From B3-G11 sp036985855 (GTDB lineage Bacteria > Actinomycetota > Acidimicrobiia > Spongiisociales > UBA5794): 64,000 nucleotides of DNA. Both the position numbers and the translations under genes were made by a program. This document shows positions 13,994-23,789 of this stretch, piece by piece (positions within the stretch are counted from its first letter, which is position 1; every line of letters begins with the position of its first letter). The notes under the pieces are model-generated. The model saw only the letters and a program-made list of their open reading frames with translations, did not search any database and was not told the origin of the DNA. The stretch lies in the NCBI GenBank assembly GCA_036985855.1, contig BTQL01000003.1:1-64000 (forward strand). The letters are read 5' to 3'.

Positions 13994-16324
13994 TCACTTC
14001 CGAATCCAGACGACCCTCACATCCGTGACCTCGATGTCCTCAGCCTCAAGTCCGATCTCGATCTCATCAACCTCGGCGGCAGCCACATCCCACTTCTGGC
14101 GGATCGCCCGAACCTCGTCTTCGAGGTCGGCGTTGAGGTCCTCGATCTGGCGTCGCTTCGCCTCGATCTTGTCGCCGGCCTTGCGGAGCCTGTTCTCAGC
14201 CGATCTTTGGGTTGAGCTTGAGATCTTCGGCTTGCGACCACTCAACAGATCGAGGCCGAGGCCCAGGAGAGCACTTCCCCGTGCATCGTCGAGCTCCCTT
14301 TGGGCGCTGTCGGCCGTTCGGAACGCGTCGTCGTAGGCTCGCTTGGCGCTTCGATAGCGAGCCTCGTACCTGTCCCGCAACTTCGCTGTCTCCGTGTCAG
14401 CGCTCTCCCCGCCCAGGGTGACCAGCCTGGCGGCGAAGTCATCTGCCGATTCACCGGGACGTGACACGGCCTTGAGAGACTTGTTCCGGTAGACGGTGAT
14501 GGTCTCGTAACGGTCCAGGTGCTTCTTCAGATCTAACTCCAGTGAGCGGAAATACGAACTCTGGGACAACGGAGCATCCGGCGTGGTGAAGGGAAGTCCG
14601 GTATCGACCTGGACGAAGTCTCTCGGATCGTGATCTACCTCGGTGAGATTGCCGGCGTCGAACTCGGTTGATACCGGATGGAGGATCGCCTCCCATGTTT
14701 CGCCCTGGTCGATGCCCACTCTGCTCTCGTCGAATCGCAGGCTCACGGTGAGCGCGATCGCTGCCTCGTAGTGGTCACCATCGCTGGCATATCCGACTTC
14801 ATCGACCCAAGCGGCAGCAGGGTGAAGCGCCCCTGACTCGATTCCGTCAGCGATCTCAGGCTCCAAGGCCGGTTGTTGCTCGGAGGGTCCAGACGACTCG
14901 GACGGGGCTTTCTGGGGCGCTGGAGCACGCGCAGATGTTCGTGGCGCCGTTGGTCCCACTGTGACGCTTCCGATCTCCTCCCTCGTCATCGGACCTCGGA
15001 GATACGACATGGCCCACCGTGTTGTAAAGATCTCGGGAGCATCCTCCTTTGTGTTGTGGAGCACGAACACTCGCTTGCCGAGACTCGATATCTGTCTGTC
15101 GAGCCTTGCCAAGTCAATGTCGCCGCTTGCTGAGGAGAGAGCTTCCATGATGCGTGTTTTGTCACGCTCGGTCTGCAGACGTCCGATGCACCATGTGCCT
15201 GCGTTCGACATCGCCTTGTAGTCCAGATCAACAGGATTCTGAGTCGATAGCAGGAGTCCGACGCCGAAGGCACGAGCCTGTTTGAGGATGGTGAGGATCG
15301 GCTTCTTTGATGGTGGCTCAGCGGTTGGCGGGACGAACCCGAACACCTCATCCATGTAGATGAGGGCCCTTAGGTCACCGCTACCCGGCTGGGAACGCAT
15401 CCACGTGATGACCTTCGACAACAGCATCGTGACGATGAACTGACGCTCGGTCTCGTCCAGATGTGCGATGTAGACGATCGATGCCTGGGGCTTGCCCTCT
15501 TTCCACAACAGTGATTCCACGTCAAGAGGTTCTCCCTCCATCCAGGAGGCGAACGACGGTGACGCGAGGAGCCCGTTGAGCTTCATCGCCAATGCCATGC
15601 GGTCCTTGTCAGGGAAGAAGGTGTCGACGTCGAACACTCCGAGTTTTCGAATCGGAGGTGTGACGATCTGACCGATTAGCGTTGCGATGTCAACGCCGAC
15701 TCCCTTGCGCCAACTGTACTCAACGAGGTTCGACATCAGTATGTGTTCACGCGAAGAGATCGGGTCGGCGTCGATGTTGACGAGACCAAGCAGGCCCGAT
15801 ACGAAACCTTGTATCTCGTCCCGCATGGCTTCGGACTCCGTGTCCCATGACAGATCTGGCACGTCGAGGTTTCCGATCACGTTGAGAGGTATTCCGGCGT
15901 CGGACCCCGGCGTGTAGATAGCCATGTCGATGCTTTCTCGCATCAAACCGATGTCATCACCGCCCAGTCCCCAGGAAGCGAGTCCGCTCGACCATCTGGT
16001 TGCCTCTCCGGCCGCTTCTTGCTGAGGCGTCTTGTTCTTCTTGGCCGCGGCCGCAGCATCGATCCACGGTTCGAAGTCCTCGGGAGCGAGATCAGGGAAC
16101 GTGAGAAGCAGATTCGTCATGTCACCCTTGGGATCGATCACAAGTATTGGGATGTTGTTCCGAAGTGCCTCCTCGAGATAGATCACACCAAGCCCGGTCT
16201 TACCAGACCCGGTCATACCGACGATCACTCCATGAGTTGTGAGGTCGGATTGGTCGTACGTGGTCTGGGAGTCAGGGATGCGGTCGCCATCGTCGTTGAC
16301 TGGTCCGCCGATGAATAGGGTCAT
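13994..16324 (-). CDS. HerA/FtsK-like ATPase (DUF87) with C-terminal coiled coil
   Basis: The 776-residue protein has an N-terminal HerA-type P-loop (GVIVGMTGSGKTGLG, about residues 32-46), VIDPKGDMTNL just after it, Walker B IYMDEVFGFV near residue 325, and the sensor segment LLLSTQNPVDLDYKAMSNAG. A charged coiled coil (about 620-750) follows, ending in a small acidic domain. HerA/FtsK ATPases translocate DNA or remodel nucleoprotein complexes; no NurA nuclease is nearby, so a repair role is not supported by context. Bacterial proteins of this layout are widespread but poorly characterised. ATG 16324 lies 90 bp from the divergent membrane gene. Confidence 0.82.
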   Translation of the reverse strand: MTLFIGGPVNDDGDRIPDSQTTYDQSDLTTHGVIVGMTGSGKTGLGVIYLEEALRNNIPILVIDPKGDMTNLLLTFPDLAPEDFEPWIDAAAAAKKNKTPQQEAAGEATRWSSGLASWGLGGDDIGLMRESIDMAIYTPGSDAGIPLNVIGNLDVPDLSWDTESEAMRDEIQGFVSGLLGLVNIDADPISSREHILMSNLVEYSWRKGVGVDIATLIGQIVTPPIRKLGVFDVDTFFPDKDRMALAMKLNGLLASPSFASWMEGEPLDVESLLWKEGKPQASIVYIAHLDETERQFIVTMLLSKVITWMRSQPGSGDLRALIYMDEVFGFVPPTAEPPSKKPILTILKQARAFGVGLLLSTQNPVDLDYKAMSNAGTWCIGRLQTERDKTRIMEALSSASGDIDLARLDRQISSLGKRVFVLHNTKEDAPEIFTTRWAMSYLRGPMTREEIGSVTVGPTAPRTSARAPAPQKAPSESSGPSEQQPALEPEIADGIESGALHPAAAWVDEVGYASDGDHYEAAIALTVSLRFDESRVGIDQGETWEAILHPVSTEFDAGNLTEVDHDPRDFVQVDTGLPFTTPDAPLSQSSYFRSLELDLKKHLDRYETITVYRNKSLKAVSRPGESADDFAARLVTLGGESADTETAKLRDRYEARYRSAKRAYDDAFRTADSAQRELDDARGSALLGLGLDLLSGRKPKISSSTQRSAENRLRKAGDKIEAKRRQIEDLNADLEDEVRAIRQKWDVAAAEVDEIEIGLEAEDIEVTDVRVVWIRK

Positions 16325-16414
16325 GGAGAGACAGTACTCGGGCAGCAGGTATCAGGTGTTCGAAAGAATCCGTCTACTGTCTACGGTCCACGGCCGATCC
16401 GGAGGATCGAGAGT

Positions 16415-17248
16415 TTGAGAAGCCCGATTGCGATCCTTCTCGCCGCGCTGCTTGGAGTGCTCATCTATGTCGGGAACTTCGCGTGGTGGTTCGACCGAGA
16501 GGTCGTGGATTCTCAGAACTTCGTTGATTCGGCCGTTGTGGCGATTGGACGAGAAGATTCGAGAGAAGCTATGGGTCGGCTGATCGTCGACCAGCTCGTG
16601 GACCGGTATCCGATCCTGATCGTTGTCGAATCGAATCTCGTCGGGATGTTCTCCGATCTCCTGGCTGTTCCCGCCCTCGGCGAGGTAATCGGGGTCGTGG
16701 CCATCGACGTGCATGAGCGGATCACTACAGGAAATCAGAATGCGATCGTGATCAACCTCGATGATTACCGTGACGTGATCATGGCGCCACTCATATCCGT
16801 TGCACCACGATTGGCAGATCTGATACCTGAGGATTGGTTCGTTTCCATCGAGGTTCTCGACGACGGGGCTCTTCCAGATCTCTCTCTCTATGCACGATGG
16901 ATCAGCACCGCGCGGTTCGTGGCGTTTGTCGGGGCGGCAGCGCTCACGGCTCTCCTGCTTTGGATCGTGAAACGGCGGGGCATAGGGGTAGTGCTGGTCG
17001 GGATGGTGTTCATGCTCGCGGGTTTTGTGTCTGGCCTGCTGGTGCCCGGTGGCAGATGGCTAGCGATGAGAGATGTCGATAGCCGATCCATTGAAGTTCT
17101 CGTAACGAACGCGTACAACGAGTTCGCGAGATCGCTCTTGCTGAGTGCAGCGGTACTTGTCCTGATTGGTCTTGGACTTGTCGCGGTCGGTACCGCATTG
17201 TGGTCTTCGCTCGAAGACGACCGATCGACACGCACAAGTGCTATTTGA
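16415..17248 (+). CDS. Integral membrane protein with large outer loop
   Basis: The 277-residue protein begins with a signal-anchor (AILLAALLGVLIYVGNFAWW), carries about 140 residues of extracytoplasmic domain (VDSQNFVDSAVVAIGREDSREAMGRLIVDQL), and ends with three helices (FVAFVGAAALTALLLWIV, GVVLVGMVFMLAGFVSGLLV, LLLSAAVLVLIGLGLVAVG). The early FVDSAVVAI...LIVDQL segment resembles repeat helices of actinobacterial membrane proteins of unknown role. Translation appears to start at TTG 16415, nine bases after GGAGG. The 3' end overlaps the convergent LOG gene by 8 bp. No enzymatic motif is visible. Confidence 0.7.
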   Translation: MRSPIAILLAALLGVLIYVGNFAWWFDREVVDSQNFVDSAVVAIGREDSREAMGRLIVDQLVDRYPILIVVESNLVGMFSDLLAVPALGEVIGVVAIDVHERITTGNQNAIVINLDDYRDVIMAPLISVAPRLADLIPEDWFVSIEVLDDGALPDLSLYARWISTARFVAFVGAAALTALLLWIVKRRGIGVVLVGMVFMLAGFVSGLLVPGGRWLAMRDVDSRSIEVLVTNAYNEFARSLLLSAAVLVLIGLGLVAVGTALWSSLEDDRSTRTSAI

Positions 17249-17783
17249 CCGAGAGTCGCTTGCGCAGCTCTTCGACCGCCGTGTCGACGCTCCGGAAGAT
17301 GCTGACGAAATCAGGCGTTATTGCCAGTACTGCCTCGAGATGCGGTACCAGGCTCACCCATGGTTCGCCGACAGCGACGACCGGCTTTGGAGTCTGATTG
17401 GAGAAGGGGGCCACATATGCGAGATTCCAAGCCACCATCAACTCTGCGGCCGTCCCGAGGCTGCCCCACAGTGCGATCGAGCCTGCCGTACCTTCAGTGA
17501 GGAGGCCGATCCGATGGGTGAGGGACGTCGCGGGCAGCTCCAGGGAAATATGATCGTTCGCTTTCGCCCGATCTGAGAACACGGATGGGGCCGTTACTCC
17601 GATGACGTGCCCGCCGGCTTCCTTCGCGCCACGGCTGACGGCTTCCATTGCCCCTGAGTAGCCACCCGTGGCAACCGAGAACCCTGCGGAGGCGAGCAAT
17701 CTGCCACACTGCATGGCAGCTTCATACTGAACGTCGCCTTCGACTGATCCTGATGCGCCGAACACGGCGATCGTCTTTTCCAT
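17241..17783 (-). CDS. LOG-like (TIGR00725-type) Rossmann protein
   Basis: The 180-residue protein has the Rossmann start IAVFGASG, then SVATGGYSGAMEAVSRGAKEAGG and WGSLGTAAELMVAW. In cytokinin riboside 5'-monophosphate phosphoribohydrolases (LOG) the last motif is PGGxGTxxE; here the PGG is GSL while GT and the Glu are kept. It could be a nucleotide-monophosphate hydrolase or a MoCo-carrier-like relative, and the altered loop makes activity uncertain. The frame is open 67 codons further upstream, but ATG 17783 is chosen because similarity starts there. It is divergent from the S9 peptidase. Confidence 0.78.
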   Translation of the reverse strand: MEKTIAVFGASGSVEGDVQYEAAMQCGRLLASAGFSVATGGYSGAMEAVSRGAKEAGGHVIGVTAPSVFSDRAKANDHISLELPATSLTHRIGLLTEGTAGSIALWGSLGTAAELMVAWNLAYVAPFSNQTPKPVVAVGEPWVSLVPHLEAVLAITPDFVSIFRSVDTAVEELRKRLSVK

Positions 17784-17853
17784 GGCTGATGAGGCTAGCG
17801 CCACGATCACCAACCTGCGCTGAACGATCACGTCGACGGGTACCGTTGTCGGC

Positions 17854-19884
17854 ATGAACCCGCCGGTCGCGCACAAGAAACCCCATTCCCGGTCTTTGCA
17901 CACCGAGATCGTTGACGATCCATGGTTCTGGCTCAATGACAGGTCCGATCCGGAGGTCATTGCCCACATCGAAGCCGAGAACATCTATACATCGACAGTG
18001 ATGGAGCCGACGGCTGAATTGCAGGAGACGATCTTCTCCGAGATCAAGGACCGTACGCTCGAGACTGATCTCTCGGTCCCCGCACAGAAAGGGGACTACT
18101 GGTACACCGCCCGGACCGAGGAGGGCAAGGCGTACGCGATAAGAGTTCGCCTGGCGGGTAGTCCGGATGGCGCCTCCGAACTCGTGCTGGATGAGAACGC
18201 CGAAGCCGAAGGCAACGAGTATTTCCGGCTCGGTAACTTCTCCGTGAGTTCTGACCATCGTTTCCTCGCGTATTCAACGGACACCACGGGTGCCGAGAGT
18301 TACACGACCCGGATTCGCGAGATCACGACCCAGAAGGAGCTCTCGGACGTCTTGACCGAGTGCCGATACGGGTTGGCCTGGTCGAAAGATGGAGCGCATC
18401 TCTTCTACACGGTTGCAGACGAAACGCTTCGACCCTTTCAGATATGGCGGCACAAGATCGGGACCAATCAGTCCGGGGACGTCCTCGTGCTCCATGAAGA
18501 CGATGACCGCTATTACCTCGATCTCGGTAAGACGCGCTCGGGCGACTACATCGTCATCACTGCAGACTCGGCGGTTACCGAGTCTGCGTGGGTGATTCCG
18601 GCCGATGACGCGGTGACCGATCCGCGGCCCGTTCTGCCCCGTGTCGAGGGCGTGCAGTACTCGATCGACCACCGGGATGACGTCTTTTGGATCATTATCA
18701 ACGACGAGGGTGCTGATGGGAGGCTGGTGACGATTCCAGTGGACGGGGGTGAGCTGTCCGAGGTGGTCGAGCACTCATCAGGAAGAAAGCTGGAACGGCC
18801 GATGTGTTTTGCGGATCACGTTCTCGTGTGGGGGAGAGCAGACGGCCTTCCGGCCGTGTTCGTACTCGGTGATGGTGTGCTGACACCGATCGAGTTCGAC
18901 GAACCGCTATATGAAGTCATGCCGGATGCGAACCACGAGTTCTCCGCTTCGAAGATCCGATACGCGTTCGAGTCGTTGGTGACACCCCTGAGTATCTACG
19001 ACCATGATCTCGTCACAGGCGAACGAACGTTGCTCAAGCAAACCCCCGTGCTCGGTGGTTTCAATCCAACTGATTACGTTCAGGAGCGATATTGGGCTCG
19101 TGCCCGTGACGGAGCGATGGTCCCCATCAGCTATGTGAGGCATATCGACACGCCGCTGGACGGTTCGGCTGCACTGGTGTTATACGCATACGGCGCATAT
19201 GAGTTGTCCGTACCGCTGCGGTTCTCGATTGCTCGTCTCAGCCTGCTTGACCGTGGCATTGGGTATGCAATCGCTCATGTTCGCGGCGGCGGGGAGCTGG
19301 GGAAGGCATGGTACGAGACTGGCAAGCTCGCCGACAAGGCCAATACCTTTTGTGACTTTGTCGATGCAGCCGAGTACCTGGCTGATGCGGGAGTGTGTTC
19401 GGCGTCCCGCATCGCAGCAAGGGGCGCCTCGGCTGGTGGTCTCACTGTGGGCGCAGCACTGAACCTTGCCCCATCGACCTTTGCCGCGATCGTCGCGGAA
19501 GTCCCGTTCGTCGACGTCGTGAACACGATGCTCGATCCTGATCTGCCGCTGACGGTTGTTGAGTGGGAAGAGTGGGGCAACCCACGAGTGGCGGAGGAGT
19601 ATGCATGGATCCGTGCGTACGCACCGTATGAAAACGTTGGCCGTGTCGACCATCCACCGATCCTTGTTACGGCCGGTCTCAACGATCCGAGAGTGTCGTA
19701 TTGGGAACCAGCCAAGTGGGTGCAGCTCTTGCGTGAGCTTTCCACATCAGACACAGGCGTATTGTTGAAGACCGAGATGACAGCCGGTCACTTCGCCCGG
19801 TCGGGCCGCTACGACCTGTGGCGCGACGAAGCAGTTGTCCTTGCATTTCTACTCACTCGGCTCGGTGTCCCAGGCGCTGCCTAA
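17854..19884 (+). CDS. S9 family oligopeptidase B-like serine peptidase
   Basis: The 676-residue protein has an N-terminal beta-propeller (SSDHRFLAYSTDTTGAESYT, CRYGLAWSKDGAHLFYTVAD) and a C-terminal alpha/beta-hydrolase domain. The catalytic triad is visible: Ser526 in GASAGG, Asp611 in GLNDPRVSYWEP, and His646 in TAGHFARSGR. Length and motifs fit protease II/oligopeptidase B (PtrB), which cleaves short peptides after basic residues, in contrast to true prolyl oligopeptidase. There is no signal peptide, so it is probably cytosolic and recycles peptides. Its stop overlaps the stop of the next minus-strand gene through CTAA. Confidence 0.9.
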   Translation: MNPPVAHKKPHSRSLHTEIVDDPWFWLNDRSDPEVIAHIEAENIYTSTVMEPTAELQETIFSEIKDRTLETDLSVPAQKGDYWYTARTEEGKAYAIRVRLAGSPDGASELVLDENAEAEGNEYFRLGNFSVSSDHRFLAYSTDTTGAESYTTRIREITTQKELSDVLTECRYGLAWSKDGAHLFYTVADETLRPFQIWRHKIGTNQSGDVLVLHEDDDRYYLDLGKTRSGDYIVITADSAVTESAWVIPADDAVTDPRPVLPRVEGVQYSIDHRDDVFWIIINDEGADGRLVTIPVDGGELSEVVEHSSGRKLERPMCFADHVLVWGRADGLPAVFVLGDGVLTPIEFDEPLYEVMPDANHEFSASKIRYAFESLVTPLSIYDHDLVTGERTLLKQTPVLGGFNPTDYVQERYWARARDGAMVPISYVRHIDTPLDGSAALVLYAYGAYELSVPLRFSIARLSLLDRGIGYAIAHVRGGGELGKAWYETGKLADKANTFCDFVDAAEYLADAGVCSASRIAARGASAGGLTVGAALNLAPSTFAAIVAEVPFVDVVNTMLDPDLPLTVVEWEEWGNPRVAEEYAWIRAYAPYENVGRVDHPPILVTAGLNDPRVSYWEPAKWVQLLRELSTSDTGVLLKTEMTAGHFARSGRYDLWRDEAVVLAFLLTRLGVPGAA

Positions 19885-20237
19885 TGCCCCGGGCACTCCA
19901 GCGTTACGTCTTCGTCGGTTGCGTCGGACGGTTTGATGCCTGCGGCAACCACGTAACGGAGGTGGTCGCGGTCGTGGCATGAATCGATCAAGTTCTGATT
20001 GTTGGACCAGGCCTTGAGAAGCACACCGTGCGGAAGGCCCTGTGCCCCCTCGATCGTCGTGAGCTCGAGCGTGCGGACTTCCGACTCGACGAGTTCGAAG
20101 ATGTCGAACTCGCCCACGTTCTCCTTCTCAGTTTCCAGGTCCGCGATTGCCCGCTTCTTGGTCTTTGTCGTCTGGCGCGATAGCACTGCAGCGATAACCA
20201 GGAATGCAACGACCGCAAGCACGATTGCCGTGATCAT
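19881..20237 (-). CDS. Small membrane-anchored hypothetical protein
   Basis: The 118-residue protein has an N-terminal hydrophobic helix (MITAIVLAVVAFLVIAAVLS), a basic stop-transfer segment, then a mixed-charge domain ending in ATDEDVTLECPGH. No known family or catalytic motif was recognised. Its ATG overlaps the TGA of manC (ATGA at 20234-20237), so the two genes are translationally coupled. That suggests a link to GDP-mannose or surface-glycan metabolism only by association. Confidence 0.65.
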   Translation of the reverse strand: MITAIVLAVVAFLVIAAVLSRQTTKTKKRAIADLETEKENVGEFDIFELVESEVRTLELTTIEGAQGLPHGVLLKAWSNNQNLIDSCHDRDHLRYVVAAGIKPSDATDEDVTLECPGH

Positions 20238-21670
20238 CCTTTTCGCTCCGTTCGTCCGTAGGCATCCATGTGCCGCTTGATGTCATCTTCCCCCACGTAG
20301 GAACCGACGTCGACCTCGATCACTTCGAGCACGTCATCGCCGGGGTTTTCGAGGCGATGTATCTCACCGGATGGAATGTACACCGACTCCTTGGTCGGAA
20401 CGAGTCGGGAGGTCTCTCCTGTGGTGATTCGTGCGACACCCTTGATGACGAGCCAGTTCTCTGAACGATGGCGGTGTGACTTGAGGGAAGTCTTACCCCC
20501 TGGGTCAAGCCAGAGGTGTAGGACGCGATATCCCTCACCGGAGTCGATTGTGACAAAGCGTCCCCACGGGCGGAGTTCCGTTCCGTCTGTGTCGAGTTCC
20601 GACCTCTGCTCCCTCTTGAGGATCTCGACGACCTTCCGCACGTCCTGGGCTGCGTCCCTATTGGCAACGAGAACTGCATCTGGCGTGTCGACAACGACCA
20701 TGTTGTCGATGCCCACAGTGGCCACGAGTCTGTCTGAGGCTTTCACGTAACTACCAGACGTTTCGACCGACAAGACGTCGCCCACGAGGACGTTTCCCTC
20801 TGCGTCCTTCTCCGCGATGTCCCACAGGGACTCCCACGTCCCAACATCATTCCATCCGGGATCTGTAGGTACTACCGCTGCCATCGAAGTTCGTTCCATG
20901 ACTGCGTAGTCGACTGAGTCTGCACGGCATTCGGTGAAGGCGGCAGCATCGAGGCGCAGCCTGTTTCCCTCAGTTCGCGAGTTCTTGTGCGCAGCGGCAC
21001 TCGAGGCGGCGATGTCTGGAGCGAGATTCTCGAGTTCCGTGAGGTAGATGGATGCCCTGATGAGGAACATGCCTGAATTCCAGAGGTACTCGCCCGACTC
21101 GAAGTAGGCGTTCGCGGTTTCTTGATCCGGCTTCTCCTTGAACTCGTTCACGCGCTTGACTGTTGATGTGATGGGCGAGCCAACCTTGATGTATCCGTAC
21201 CCGGTCTCTGGTCGCGATGGTGTTATCCCGAATGTCACGAGATATCCGGAGCACGCAGCCTCTGTAGCTGAGCCAATGGCTTCCTGGAAGGCCCGCTCAT
21301 CGGTGATCGTGTGGTCTGCTGGAAGTACCAGCAGAAGTGGATCTCCGTGGGTCATCGCTTCGTAGGCTGCCACGGCGACCGCGGGTGCGGTATTTCGGCC
21401 CACGGGCTCGAGGATCAAGAGGGCCTCCGGATATCCCGAGGCGACCATCTCGCGGGTTATGGCATCAGCATGGTCCTCGTTGGTGACGATGATCGGCGGT
21501 GCCGCGGCATCGAGGGCTGAAACCCTGTCGATGGTTGCGCGCATCATGGAGCGATCGTCGACCAGGGGCAGAAGCTGTTTCGGCTGCATCAAGCGCGACG
21601 CGGGCCACAACCTCGTTCCGCTACCGCCAGATAGCACCACAGGAACGATGGTGGGTTTTTTTTCACTCAC
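20234..21670 (-). CDS. manC: Mannose-1-phosphate guanylyltransferase/mannose-6-phosphate isomerase
   Basis: The 478-residue bifunctional type II enzyme has the nucleotidyltransferase signature VVLSGGSGTRLWPASR (residues 12-27), LILEPVGRNTAPAVA, LVLPADH and TGYGYIKVG. It also has a C-terminal cupin isomerase domain with RPWGRF, KSLKSHRHRSENWLVIKG-type metal-binding residues and PSGEIHRLENP. It makes GDP-mannose from mannose-1-phosphate and GTP and interconverts fructose-6-P and mannose-6-P. The start is GTG 21670, followed almost at once by eight A residues that could slip in replication or transcription. It is coupled to the small anchored protein downstream. GDP-mannose would feed wall or surface glycans. 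Confidence 0.93.
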   Translation of the reverse strand: MSEKKPTIVPVVLSGGSGTRLWPASRLMQPKQLLPLVDDRSMMRATIDRVSALDAAAPPIIVTNEDHADAITREMVASGYPEALLILEPVGRNTAPAVAVAAYEAMTHGDPLLLVLPADHTITDERAFQEAIGSATEAACSGYLVTFGITPSRPETGYGYIKVGSPITSTVKRVNEFKEKPDQETANAYFESGEYLWNSGMFLIRASIYLTELENLAPDIAASSAAAHKNSRTEGNRLRLDAAAFTECRADSVDYAVMERTSMAAVVPTDPGWNDVGTWESLWDIAEKDAEGNVLVGDVLSVETSGSYVKASDRLVATVGIDNMVVVDTPDAVLVANRDAAQDVRKVVEILKREQRSELDTDGTELRPWGRFVTIDSGEGYRVLHLWLDPGGKTSLKSHRHRSENWLVIKGVARITTGETSRLVPTKESVYIPSGEIHRLENPGDDVLEVIEVDVGSYVGEDDIKRHMDAYGRTERKG

Positions 21671-21718
21671 AACGCTGAAGAATGTATCGAATCGGCGACC
21701 TCACGCAAAGTACCATGT

Positions 21719-23710
21719 CTATGTATCGGCTGGTGGGATGCTGAGTACCTCGTCGCAGGCCTCGGGAGTACCGAACACCGTGAGGCGGTCCCCTGCTCGG
21801 ATCATCGTGTCGCCGTGGGGCACGAGGACAGAAGTTCCACGCTGTACAGACACAAGAACGATGTCCGCCGGCCAAGGGATGTGCGCGACGTCTCGGTTCG
21901 CAAGCGTTGACGCTGTATTGATCGACATGTCGAAGAAGTCCGCGCCGGGCTGCGAACGGATTCTCGATCGTTCCCTGTAGAGCTCTCTGCCCTTGGACAT
22001 GGACAGGGCCTGTTCGTAAGCTCGTACGACCGAGATCCTCCTGAACATCCCCACGACATGTTTTGGATCGTTCGGGTCGACAACAGGCACTCTTCCAATA
22101 CCGAGTGAAGACATGCGGGCGAGGGCGCTCGAAACGGGCATATCGGGAGTGATCGTGATCACTTCCTTGGACATAGCGTCTGCAACCGTCGCGGTCATGG
22201 ACGGTCCTCCTGCTTTGCGAATGTCAGACAGTGTGATCATGCCAACGAGACGGTCTTTGTCGTTGAACACTGGGGCGCCATGGTGGGCAGTGGCATCGAA
22301 AAATTCTGCGGCTTCGGCGAGGGTGTTCCAACGATGAAGTCCGCCATCGTGGGGCAGCATCACAGAATCGACCATGACCGTATCGAGGAGGTCGATATCC
22401 TCGGACTTCGGCAGTGTGATGCCCTTTCGAACCAAAGGGATCGTATAGACGGACTCGGGGTGGAGACGGTCACCCAGATACGTGGCAAGCGCTGCCCCGA
22501 GCATCAGGGGAAGCACGAGCTCGTAGTTCCCTGTGAGTTCGAAGACGATGATCACGGACGTGAGTGGGGCCCGGGCGATCGTCGCGAAGGTCGCGGCCAT
22601 TCCGACGACGGCGAACGCTCCCGTGTCGAGTCCATCAAACCCGAAACCTTGTTCCATCACGATCGCAAACGCGGCTCCGATGGAACCACCGATGACGAGG
22701 GCAGGCATAAAGGTTCCAGCCGAACCTCCCCCTGCTCTGGTGAGCGCTGAGGTCGCGATCTTCGCAATCGCAACAAGGCCGAGGCCCCACCATACGTATG
22801 ACCCTGCCCCCTCAAGTCGCAGCAGCTCTGACAGGAAGTTCTGACCGGTACCAAGGGACTCGGGCCACACGACTCCGAGCAGGCCTACGGAAAGCCCGAA
22901 GATCACGGGACGGGACCACCTCGGCAATCTCGATGGCAGGGAGGACGCCTCCGTGATGTCGAGCGCGCGGAGATAGACGATGCCGATTATGACAGCAAGA
23001 ACGGCGAGTGTTGCATAGAGAAACAACTCAGCGGGACTTCCGAGAGCATGGGCAGGAGACGTCAGGATGCTTTCTTCGCCCACAATGAGTTCCATGGTTA
23101 CCGCCGCAGCCACGGATGCGATGACGACGGCGTTGAGATGACGGATCGCAAAGGAACCGAGGATCACCTCCATTGCGAACATCATCCCTGCGATCGGAGC
23201 GTTGAAGCTTGCGCCGATTCCGGCTCCTGCGCCTGCTGCGACAAGGCTCCGGATACGGTCATGGTCGAAGCCTGTGTACCTTGCAAGGGATGACCCGATA
23301 GAAGCGCCGATGTAGGCGATCGGACCCTCACGTCCTCCCGACCCGCCGGTACCGAGAGTTGCGGCCGATGCGAGGATCTTCGGGACGATCTTTCCCGTGG
23401 GGAGGTAACCGCCGTGGAGACCCAGGCCGATCATCGTCTCCGTGATACCCCCTCCCGAGATTGCCGGACCCCAACGTTTGTCGATCAGCCATGAGGCGGT
23501 CATACCTACAGGGACACTTATCGCCACGACCCAGACTCCCCAGCGAGACCACTCCGAGAATGCGAGGGTGCCCTGACTGACGAGGTGGACGAGGCTTACG
23601 AGAGCCGCAGCGGCGACGCCAACGAACAGACCGAGAACTACAGCCGCGAACAGGAACGAGGCCGGGCCGCGTTTGCTCAGGGTCGCCTTGAATCTCGATA
23701 CGATGCGCAT
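21719..23710 (-). CDS. ClC-family chloride channel/transporter with CBS and TrkA-C domains
   Basis: The 663-residue protein comprises a ClC pore (residues 15-430), a CBS pair (445-570) and a C-terminal RCK_C/TrkA-C domain (585-660). Selectivity motifs are present: SGGGIT, GSGGREGP with gating Glu128, and GTFMPALVIG. At the internal proton-glutamate position (E203 of the E. coli antiporter) the sequence FAMEVIL has Val182, as in many ClC channels (SIEVT) rather than H+/Cl- antiporters. This suggests passive anion conduction or altered coupling, gated by nucleotide (CBS) and possibly by a further ligand at TrkA-C. ATG 23710 lacks a clear ribosome-binding site. Confidence 0.92.
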   Translation of the reverse strand: MRIVSRFKATLSKRGPASFLFAAVVLGLFVGVAAAALVSLVHLVSQGTLAFSEWSRWGVWVVAISVPVGMTASWLIDKRWGPAISGGGITETMIGLGLHGGYLPTGKIVPKILASAATLGTGGSGGREGPIAYIGASIGSSLARYTGFDHDRIRSLVAAGAGAGIGASFNAPIAGMMFAMEVILGSFAIRHLNAVVIASVAAAVTMELIVGEESILTSPAHALGSPAELFLYATLAVLAVIIGIVYLRALDITEASSLPSRLPRWSRPVIFGLSVGLLGVVWPESLGTGQNFLSELLRLEGAGSYVWWGLGLVAIAKIATSALTRAGGGSAGTFMPALVIGGSIGAAFAIVMEQGFGFDGLDTGAFAVVGMAATFATIARAPLTSVIIVFELTGNYELVLPLMLGAALATYLGDRLHPESVYTIPLVRKGITLPKSEDIDLLDTVMVDSVMLPHDGGLHRWNTLAEAAEFFDATAHHGAPVFNDKDRLVGMITLSDIRKAGGPSMTATVADAMSKEVITITPDMPVSSALARMSSLGIGRVPVVDPNDPKHVVGMFRRISVVRAYEQALSMSKGRELYRERSRIRSQPGADFFDMSINTASTLANRDVAHIPWPADIVLVSVQRGTSVLVPHGDTMIRAGDRLTVFGTPEACDEVLSIPPADT

Positions 23711-23789
23711 GCCAACCGGACGCTAACGACATGGCGGTGGCACTCGCAACATGCGGGAACAGTCCATGTCTGCGCTACGTTGTTTTCGT

